DNA of 64,000 nt, taken from the NCBI GenBank assembly GCA_025618425.1, contig CM046832.1:75421297-75485296 (forward strand), in the 5' to 3' direction. Origin of the DNA: Heliocidaris tuberculata. Lineage: Eukaryota; Echinodermata; Echinoidea; Camarodonta; Echinometridae. Of the stretch, positions 55,718-64,000 are shown piece after piece (position 1 is the first letter of the stretch; each line of letters opens with the position of its first letter). The notes below the pieces were generated by a model. The model was not told the origin of the DNA and made no database searches. It saw nothing but the letters and a program-made list of their open reading frames with translations. Both the position numbers and the translations under genes were made by a program.

Positions 55718-56426
55718 GTATGATAATGTACTTCATTGATTCTGATGAGTTGACCTGGGCCTCGAGCCTAGAGTCAGATTATCCGCAGTTGAGTCAGAAT
55801 TTTTTCATTTGGACAAATGCTGATTTGTGTAGGATCCAACTTGTCTAAGTCTGTTATGTCTATACCTAGTTTCCATTGAGACAAATCAGAGAGTCTATTG
55901 GATTAACTGGCATTCTACCAAATGACAACTTACCAATTCAAAGAGGCTTCATTTAGACTACTCCAAGATAAATTAATCCAGGTAAGAATTGTACATTTTC
56001 AGTCTGTAAAATTAAAACGATAAAACAGTTTGGTCCCATAACAGTTTTTTTTTAATTGGACCCCCTGTTTCTTCTTGGGTTAGAGAGAGGGGAAAAAAGT
56101 AAAAATATGATATGAAGCTGTTTTGTGGTTTGCATAATGAAAGTAAAACCCATAATGAAAGTAAAACCATGCTGTGTTGACCTCCAAACTCATTGGGGGG
56201 GGGGGGGGGGAAGAAATAGAGGTCAAATTTTCTAAATGAAGGTGGCCTCATCTACATGTACCATATCCTCCCCAAAGTACAGTTTTTAGTATAGAGGCTT
56301 GACAAGGTGGAGAAAAAACACTCCGCAAAAACAAACAGAAAATGTTTGTTTTACTTCACGTTTAAAATAAAAGAGTTTGCAAAATTGCAATGGTTAATAT
56401 CTTAGAAACATTGATCTCTACCTTAA

Positions 56427-57921
56427 AGGTTCCCTTTTATGGAATTACAAAGGAACTTCAATTAGTAGACTTTTCTACTGTGAATCCAGATCTGTCAACC
56501 ATTTTACCTGAATTCCATTCATTAATCTGTAAACTTGAAAATAAAAAATTAATTGGGAACGCCCCTAAAAATTTTGGAAAATCGGTCCAGCGATCGATGA
56601 CGTCATGTGACGTCACACTCAGAATGCTTGACTCCACGCAAGCTGAAAGTGTGTGTGTAGGCTATTGAACTTCGTGTACTAGCTTCGACTTCGTGTAGAT
56701 CCTAGCTTCGACTTCGTGCCATTACAGCCCTTCATTTTAGTTTTTTTTAAATCCTATATCAACGAACGATAACATCTTCTTCAGACAGAAGAAATAAAAG
56801 AGGAATTAGGGGCACGGCCGTATTTGTTGAACCAGACATGTCGGATTCTGATTATATGACAGAGACGTCCCTGATTTCAATAACGGAGAAGATATCGACG
56901 GGAGACTTGGGAATTATAACTAGTAATTCCTTTTGATAATTAGATTGCCGATTAAATTTTAATTTACGCATATCCACCAATTATGAATCTTGTTTGCGCT
57001 TGCAAAATGCCCCAGTCCTGATGAGGCTGAGCTGATAGCTGATCGAGGCAGTGAGCTCGACGTGCGCAGGTGTACACGCCGTGCCGTTCGGTCGTTCGCC
57101 TGCTGACCCTGCCTGGCTTGGGCTTGGGTAGGGTTTTACTGGTGCATGGGGTGGTAGCGTTTTGTTTCTAGTAAATTCTAACATTGATATCCAGAAAACC
57201 CTTAGCTCTCCTGTTACCTTGCATGTTTTCATTGTGCTGCTATGAATAATAAGTACCGGTAGACTAAGTTAGTGTAGGTACAGTGATAGTTGATCAATAG
57301 ATATATGATCAATAGATACCGTAGATCAAGTTTGATTTTGGGGATGGCATCTTGCTTCAGGGACGGCCTCTTCTTGATGCCAAACGCCGCATGCAGCCCC
57401 GTACTATCGAGGAAGTCCTCCGCACAAATGTGCTCGGAACACACGGACACTGCGGTCACTCGGCCCCTTCCAATTGACGCGAGTTAGTTTCACATTTGAG
57501 GTCCATTTTCTTCTAATATTTGGGTCTTTGAGGAATAAATGTAGACTTACACCCTCCTTTGTGATGTTGCTGCAACCTGCAAAGACACAGCGTTGCAGCA
57601 TACTTCGATTTAGAGGTACGGTGGTTTTCGAGGTGGTATCTAACTGCAAGTTAGTTTGCACGCGTGATATATGCAAGATATTGTAAACAAGCACCGGCGA
57701 TGTCGGTTTGTGACGTCACACGTCAATCATGCTCGAAGAACGAGAATTCGGGGTTTAAAAGGGGGCGGAGCTTAGCAGACTCGTTTAGGCCTGAATACGT
57801 GGGGAAAATATTATTTTAAAAATATTCAGATACGTATTCATTGCAAACGGATGTCATTTTTCAATTTAGATGAGTATCATGTACAAAATAACAAGAATTA
57901 GAATTTCATAGAAGGGAACCT
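56427..57921 (-). mobile_element. Kolobok-like DNA transposon relic (1495 bp) with THAP domain
   Basis: TIRs AGGTTCCCTTTTATGGAATT and inverted AGGTTCCCTTCTATGAAATT; TTAA on both sides (56423-56426 and 57922-57925). TTAA duplications together with a THAP-type zinc finger are the combination of Kolobok transposons. The TGACGTCA palindrome occurs near both ends (about 56597 and 56608; 57710). No catalytic core remains in 1.5 kb. Confidence 0.8.
57330..57601 (-). pseudogene. THAP zinc-finger domain, frameshifted
   Basis: DNA-binding end of a transposase. The first frame reads RCVFAGCSNITKEGVSLHLF and RKWTSNVKLTRVNW. The second, shifted frame supplies VCSEHICAEDFL, so the C2-C-H zinc ligands (C-x4-C ... 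C-x2-H) and the invariant Trp are all present but split by a frameshift near 57455-57465. It cannot be translated as one product. Confidence 0.8.
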
Positions 57922-57949
57922 TTAACGTGGATATCACATCATATGCACG

Positions 57950-58600
57950 GCTCTAAGCGAGCAGTTGATGCGGCCGCACAGCCAAAATTAGGAGTCTGCA
58001 CTCAAACATAGTACGTGGGATGGTGGGACCATGTGGGACATAGCATGGGACGTCGTCTGCTGTATACGATTCCAGTGTACTCCTATGCGAAAGATATGTG
58101 ATTTGATTTTTTATTTAGAAAATTCATTATACTTATTGTCACATTAAATTTAAATCGCCTCTAGAATTTGTAAGGGTATACTTGTTTTGCCTGATTTTGC
58201 AGTCACTTCGTGGAAAAAACTTCACATTGCTGAATTATTTGATTCTAAAAAATCCAAAAAATAATTAAAATTGTATTGAAACACTACAGCAGTGGTGTTT
58301 TTCTGCGAGCCCAAACATGGCTAGCTTTGGGGTCGCAGTTGCATCAAACGTAGACGGTGTTGCCTTATCCACTTGGTAGAGATCAATGCTTAGAAACCCT
58401 GTATATGGATGGTTGACTGATATGAATAAAGTTAATATTAAGACCCTACTAGCTTATAACCTTTACATCAGTTTATCTTGTACTGCACTTTCATTATCAG
58501 AATCTAGAATAGATAATTCATGTGAAACAAAGTGATTGGATTAAAAGCAGAAAGAGAAGAGGTGGAAGAACATCAGAAAAACAATATTATGGTTATACTA
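57950..58600. other. No feature recognised
   Basis: Between the Kolobok-like relic and the microsatellite. No protein-like frame. Confidence 0.4.
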
Positions 58601-58611
58601 CTTACAATTTA

Positions 58612-58665
58612 TTGTTATTATTACTAGTATTGTCATTATTATTATTATCATTATCATTATCATTG

Positions 58666-58699
<34 letters not shown>

Positions 58700-58728
58700 C
58701 ATCATCATCATCATCATTATATCATAAT
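58612..58728. repeat. (ATT)n/(ATC)n microsatellite
   Basis: Alternating TTA, TCA and ATC trinucleotides over about 115 bases. Confidence 0.95.
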
Positions 58729-59329
58729 AAAAGACAACTGATTTCATCATGCATTTGACAAAGTTTTATCAATGGTAACATTTTCTATTGCATTATGCAT
58801 CTCTTTAAAGTAAGCCTTTTATTTTGTAAATATCAAGATATTTACAAAGTGATTTGAGGGAAAAAGTGCATAAGTTTATAAATTGTTTTTAATTCAAACT
58901 TTCCTAAAATAACTTGTTTTTGTCTATCAAAGGAAATTAGGAATTCATACATTTGAATGTAGGTGCTAAATGCAATAAATGATACTATCAACTTGGGTAA
59001 AGGCAGTGTGAAATCACTTTAGTGGAAAAGAAAGAAGTGGAAATTTATGATAAAACAGATACAGAGCTTTGTGATATCCCACTTTCATGACAGAGAATTT
59101 GCCAGTTTGTCTCCAGTGATTTGCTATCTTTTAAAAAAAGATAGTTATCTAATTACTGGTACTGGTACTTTCCTCACACTCTCTTTTCAATCTTATACTG
59201 TATTTTGCCTCATTTTAATCAAGTCAACTTGTTTCAGGGCTGGACTTCACCTTTAAATCTTATTATACCTATATCAGGGACCTACTACATGTACATACAT
59301 GTAGGTACTGTAAGGTAAAAAGAATCATA

Positions 59330-60790
59330 AGGCCCGTCTTCATCAGCCCGAGTTTCCATAATAGCCCACTAATTCTGATCTGGGGAAACTAACCCGATCA
59401 GAGCTAGCTCAGGCTAGTTTGTAATGAAGATGCAAATAGCGGGCTATTTGGCTTTTACTAAACAGTCGGGTTGCGGTGTGGCGTGGTGCAGCTCGCTGGG
59501 TAGAAATTATCGAACATTTTTCACGAATTTTTTGTATGGTATCTTTTTCTTTGAACAGCAAAAAAAAAAGAAAAAAAGCTGACCTGATGGTAGCATGAAT
59601 TAATTATTTGATTAATTATCCAGTGAATGAATCAATTATGTTACTCTTTATATTCTTTCGTTGTGTTATTCTTTTTTTATCCTATAAATTAATTCTTCTC
59701 CATCTTTATTTTCATTATGTTATTCTTTGATCCCTTTTATCATCTTGTCTGATTTCCCTATTTCCTCATGTTACTCCTTTTATCCCATCTTTTTTTTTTG
59801 CTTTTCCATCTTTACTTACTTTCCAATCACCTGAAAAAATAACTTGTATACTGCTAGAAAGTATAAAATTAACCTCAAAGAACTTTATCTGACATTCTAG
59901 AGGTCAACAGTTTAGGAGTATGAAGGAAATAAAGGATAACATGAAGGTGCTCGTGCGGAACCGAACCTCCGAGTTAGGTTCCGCGGGAGCGCATACGGGT
60001 GCGTTGAGTAGTCTACTCACGAGTCGCTTTTATGCTTATCAAGAGTATAATTAAACTTGTACTATCTCTTTATAGAAGTGATATTTGAAGCCCATATTTG
60101 GAATATAGTAGAATGACATGGAACCTCTAACATACAGAGTAAAATATTTTTTGGTGATTGGTACCCTTTAAGCCATTCTTTGTTTTTATCCTATCATTTT
60201 TTCTTTTCATCTTTCATTTTGTTATGTTATTCTTTTATTATCATCTTCTCTTCTATCTTTCCTTAATGTTACTCTTAATATCTTTATCCTTCTATCATTT
60301 ATGTCTCTGTCTTTCTTTATGTTATTCTTTTTATTTTCTTTCCCACTTTCCTTTTGTTGTACTGTTTGTTTCCTTTCATCATCTTCTCTTCCATCTTTCC
60401 TACCCTTCTATCTTCTCTCTGTCATTCATGTTTTTCTTTGCTCTATCTTTCTATTGTTTTCTTTCTTCCCTTAGTTTTCACTTTTAGCCTGAAAACGGGA
60501 AAATCATACTGAGATGGACACTTTTTCAATTTGTCCTCTGAAGACACCATACAATAAAATGTTCAAAAATTTCTACCCAGCGAGCCGCGCTGCGCCACCC
60601 GAGACTCGACTGTTTAGTAAAAGCCGGCTGTTTCGTGGGTTTCATCTCGAGCTTACAAACCCAAGTCAACTTGGGATATTTTGTGAAATAGCGCGCTATT
60701 TGGCGAATTACATGTAGCCCGCTAATTCGCAGGTGAAGACGCGGGTGAAGACGCACTCGGGTTTTGACTTGGGTTATTTTGTTCATGACA
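59330..60790. mobile_element. Foldback-like element 1 (inverted arms with pyrimidine minisatellite)
   Basis: The left arm 59330-59530 and the right arm about 60560-60790 are inverted. They share CTTTTACTAAACAGTCG, CTCGCTGGGTAGAAAT and GCGGGCTA/CGCGCTATTT phrases, and both contain 'CGTCTTCA...' motifs. Between them are T/C-rich degenerate repeats (59640-59880 and 60150-60480) and a GC-rich hairpin at 59948-60030. Confidence 0.6.
59948..60030. repeat. GC-rich hairpin
   Basis: GTGCGGAACC and GGTTCCGCGG face each other across CGAACCTCCGAGTTA. GACTCGTGAGTAGACTACTC is a second small palindrome beside it. It does not fold into a tRNA cloverleaf by eye. Confidence 0.55.
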
Positions 60791-60799
60791 CCAATCCTA

Positions 60800-61195
60800 G
60801 AAATTTTATTTTCCTTATGTATTTCTTGATTTTCTTCTCTCTTTCTATCTTTTTCTTATGTATTTCTCTTTTTTTCTCCTTATGTATTTCTTTGTTTTCC
60901 CTTTTCTTTATTCTTCTTTCTGATCTTATGTATTTCTTTGTTCTTCTTGTTATCCTCTTTTCTTTGTTTCTTTATGTATTTCTCTGTTTTCCTTCTATCT
61001 TTTTATCCTTTCCTTGGGTATTTTTTTTTGTTATCGCATTGTCTACTCTTCTCTCTATTCACATGTATATCTTTGTTATTCTTTTTATCCTCTCCCCTTC
61101 ATATTTCTTTGTTTTCCCTCTCTCTTTTGATCCTTTCCTTATATTTCCTTATGTATTTCTCTGTTTTCTTTATATACAGTGTACTGTATATGTAT
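60800..61195. repeat. Pyrimidine-rich minisatellite (TTATGTATTTCT units)
   Basis: Degenerate repeats of CCTTATGTATTTCTTTGTTT spaced about 40-60 bases apart in a T/C background. Overlapping Phe/Leu-rich frames are artefacts. Confidence 0.85.
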
Positions 61196-61372
61196 TTTAA
61201 AAAATTTTCATCTTCGAAGTGCGCATGCTCTGTAGCTCGAGTTTATTCCAAGACTCAGGCTGATGGAGACAGGGTTTTTCAAACTCGGACTTTTTTCTCC
61301 AGAAGCGCTGATCGGTCTGGAACCTCGAGCTTGAGCAAACTCGGGCTGATGGAGATGCACCTATAGGGTAAC
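61196..61372. mobile_element. Terminal arm of foldback-like element 2
   Basis: Contains CTTCGAAGTGCGCATGCTCT, GAGTTTATTCCAAGA and CAAACTCGGGCTGATGGAGA. It is the inverse of 63113-63285. It ends at about 61372 and runs leftward into the minisatellite. Confidence 0.75.
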
Positions 61373-61649
61373 AGATTGTGTTTGTCTGTGCTGCAAACCC
61401 CATCAATTAGATGGAAGAACACTTCTGGTGCAGCTGTCTGATAGCTTATCATGACATTCCAGTAGAATCTGATAAATGGATCTCAGCCTGTTCATCAATC
61501 AAAGCTTCAAATAAGTTCATCAGTTACCAGCTCATCTGCACTGTCTCATCAGGCAGAGCTGAGCAATTAGTTGACTGGACATTTTAGGAACCTAGAAAAG
61601 TTCTTTCCCATGTTTGTTTTTTATTTGTGATCCCATGTTGTCTCCGAAC

Positions 61650-61945
61650 AATTTCAGCTTTGTTGCCCCCAAAGCAACTTTAAGCATCTTACATAATTTG
61701 CATTTATAAGTCACGTACATCTAGTTACACTTCTCTGGTTAAACAATGCAAGACAACTTACACACAGTGTGTGCACTGCACCCAACACTCTTGTGCAATG
61801 AAACCTGACTTCCCTGGAATATCCTCCGTTCTTTGCGTCACAGGTTACACTGCATAAGATGAATAACACACACGGTTTTAATATACAAATTATTCAAATT
61901 GCTCAAGGTTGCCCCTTGGGCAACAAAGCTGAAAATGTTCTTTGA
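61650..61945. mobile_element. MITE with CAGCTTTGTTGCCC ends
   Basis: Left GAACAATTTCAGCTTTGTTG then CCCCCAAAGCAACTTTAAGC; right the inverse (GAACATTTTCAGCTTTGTTG then CCCAAGGGGCAACCTTGAGC). Non-coding interior. Confidence 0.8.
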
Positions 61946-62393
61946 CTACTTTTGATTACAAATCAACAAAAATAGAACCCTTCTGTTGGCTGTATAGGAT
62001 TAGGAGCATCAAATAGGCAAGTACACAAGTACACATGAGAAAATAAGCAATAATTCATAATAATGAATAAAGTAGAAGAAACAAGCATCTTTCCAAAATC
62101 ACAAGCAATGGCTAATTGAGTTTGACAAAAGTATCATGATAATACTTTTTTCATCATCATTAACACTGTAAAATTTCATGTTATTGCTTGAAAAGAAACA
62201 TGGTATTCTTGATCTTCAATCATACATGTAGGCCAAAATTATAATTTGCAATGTCAACTTGTAAATCTGAACTTTTATGAAGTTTAGATCAAGATCTTTC
62301 CAGCTTGTTAATAACATTACATTAAAGTGTGCTAAAATATGGAGACCCACTGCAAGTCCTCAAGCCTAGGATAGGGTGGATATTGCATTGTTC

Positions 62394-62940
62394 AATTCGT
62401 TACTGTTTTCACGAAGTCACGGATAAGCGCGCAACTAAAAGAAAGTTAGTTTTGAATAAATCGCTTTCAAAGTTTTAAAGCATAATCTCAACCTCTTTAA
62501 TGTATGAAGGGTGAATAAATTTTATATCCTGGGATATTTCAATATTCAGTTCAATGTTTAGTTCTATGTTTAATCATTTGCCTATTTGTTTATATTTTGG
62601 GGGAAAATGAGCTGTAAACATAACCGTCATTTTGTGAAAACACAAAGTCAATTCAAGGACTCGCTCTTCTTTGTTTTCACGAAGTGACAGATCTCAGCCG
62701 CACACGTAAAACATACGGGACGGTTGTAAGCCGTCACTTCGTGAAAACAGAAAATCCTTTTACTAGATATTTTCTTGTTGACATTATCGCCATAGTTACA
62801 TAATTATACAATATTATGATCTGAAACTTTGTGAGGTTCAAGATGTTAGTGAATGATGTCCAAAAATGCAAAAAACTCAAAATCGAAAAAATGTGCGTTT
62901 TTCCTCATTACCGTCACTTCGTGAAAACGGACGAATTGAC
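62394..62940. mobile_element. Element with repeated GTTTTCACGAAGTGAC motif
   Basis: Outer ends CAATTCGTTACTGTTTTCAC and inverted CAATTCGTCCGTTTTCACGA. The GTTTTCACGAAGTGAC motif or its inverse occurs at about 62404, 62672, 62733 and 62911, with a weaker copy near 62628. Possibly two related MITEs nested in one another. Confidence 0.65.
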
Positions 62941-63112
62941 ATCATGCATGATAGGGAAGCAAGCTGTCTTGAATCAGTTTGATATATAGTTTTCTGTACA
63001 CTCATAAGCTTTCATCATGATAGAAAGACTTGTACAGAGTCAACTAACCTGGGATTCAAACAGAATTATGTCTTGTGGTCTTGTGGATAAGTCTCTCGAC
63101 TGAAGATCACAA

Positions 63113-63290
63113 AAGGTGCGTCTCCATCAGCCCAAGTTTGCTCAAGCTCGAGATTCTAACCCGATCAGTGCTTCTCAAGAATAAAGTCTGGGTTTGAAAA
63201 ACCCCGTCTCCATCAGCCCGAGTCGAGGGATTTCAGCTCGTTCTTGGAATAAACTTGAGCTACAGAGCATGCGCACTTCGAAAATGGAAA
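63113..63290. mobile_element. Terminal arm of foldback-like element 3
   Basis: TGCGTCTCCATCAGCCCAAG, TTGCTCAAGCTCGAG, then a second CCGTCTCCATCAGCCCGAGT, and GAGCATGCGCACTTCGAA: the inverse of 61196-61372. It continues rightward into a purine minisatellite and past the window. Confidence 0.75.
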
Positions 63291-64000
63291 ATTAAAGAAA
63301 TACAAAGGATAAATGAAAAGAAAAGAGCAAAGAAATATATAAGGAAAAGATAAAAAGAGAGAAAGAAAAACAAAGAAATACATAAGGAAATATAAAGAAA
63401 AGAGGATAGAGAGAGAAGAATAAAGAAAAACATATGAATAGAAAGAAGAATAAAGAATGGGAAAAACAAACAATACATAAGGAAAAGAGGGAAGGAAACA
63501 AAAAAGAGAAGAGGATAGAAAGATAAAGAAATACATATGAATAGATAGAAGAGAGGACAATGGGAAAACAAAGAAATACATAAAGTAACATAAGAAAAAA
63601 GGATAGCAAGAAAAACAAATGAATACATCAAGAGAAAAAAAGGAGAGAAGGAAAAACAAAGCAATATATATGAAACAAAGAAATACATAAGGAAATATAA
63701 AAAGAAGAGGACAGAAAGAAGAACAAAGAAATACATAAGAATAGAAACAAGAATAAATAATGGGGAAACAAATGAATATATAAGAAGAAAAAAGAGAGAA
63801 GGAAAAACAAATTAATACATGATAAACAAAGAAATACATAAGGAAAAAGATAAAACAGAAAGAAATACATAGAAATACATATTAAGGAAATCTAAAGAGG
63901 AGAGGATAGAAAGAAGAAAAAAAGAAATAAATAAGAATAGAAAGAATAATAAATAATGGGGAAACAAAGAAATTCACAAGGAAAAAAGAGGAATGAAAAA
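63290..64000. repeat. Purine-rich minisatellite (AGAAATACATAAGGAAA units)
   Basis: The mirror of the tract at 60800-61195: degenerate units AAAGAAATACATAAGGAAA and ACATATGAATAGAAAGAAG through to the end of the window. Long minus-strand Phe/Leu/Tyr-rich frames here are repeat artefacts. Confidence 0.88.

Noticed and set aside
56390..56668. 92-residue plus-strand frame
   Set aside because: It crosses the terminus of the Kolobok-like element and has no domain resemblance.
57330..57601. Host THAP-domain gene
   Set aside because: The domain is frameshifted and lies between transposon TIRs with TTAA duplications.
59948..60030. tRNA gene
   Set aside because: The GC-rich hairpin has no B box or cloverleaf.
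60158..61366. Phe/Leu/Ser-rich frames resembling multi-pass membrane proteins
   Set aside because: Products of a T/C-rich minisatellite; the hydrophobicity follows from base composition.
63213..63870. Minus-strand Phe/Tyr/Leu-rich frames up to 208 residues
   Set aside because: Same reason: an A/G-rich degenerate array read in reverse.

Overview
This is an animal (metazoan) genomic window. It has split genes with canonical GT-AG introns, no operons, and many short transposon relics. The mixture of non-LTR retrotransposons, palindromic MITEs, C-rich hAT-like elements and a tRNA-type SINE suggests a marine deuterostome. An echinoderm, possibly a sea urchin, is my best guess, and that is inference only. 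All calls come from reading the sequence and from remembered protein families. No database search was run.

Three host genes are supported. (1) Positions 261-26410, minus strand: the 5' half of the striatin-interacting protein gene (STRIP1/FAM40A family), 16 coding exons (one of them an 18-nt micro-exon candidate) giving about 518 residues with phases that agree at every junction. The gene continues off the left edge. (2) Positions 40968-42302, minus: an intact single-exon rhodopsin-like GPCR of 444 residues with altered core motifs. (3) Positions about 52293-55717, plus: two exons of a type II membrane protein that runs on to the right, perhaps related to CPED1 (weak).

The rest is mobile DNA. 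Intron 1 of STRIP1 holds a LINE (20.83-23.87 kb) that is itself broken by a piggyBac-type MITE with TTAA duplications. A 7.5-kb block (28.82-36.34 kb) is bounded by about 460-bp inverted arms and contains a CR1-like LINE split by a 1-kb TIR element, an L2-like LINE, a further LINE tail and a 520-bp palindrome. At 56.43-57.92 kb lies a Kolobok-like element: TTAA duplications, matching TIRs and a frameshifted THAP zinc finger. At 51-55 kb several copies of one palindromic MITE family sit in the introns of gene 3. The right end (59.3-64 kb) is made of foldback-type elements with long pyrimidine/purine minisatellites.

I see no wholly new coding system. The most informative observations are structural: the micro-exon, a decayed duplicate of a STRIP1 exon, an empty/filled insertion pair between 24.4-26.0 kb and 50.5-50.9 kb (inverted), several insertions with readable target duplications, and an unusual load of long G/C homopolymers.
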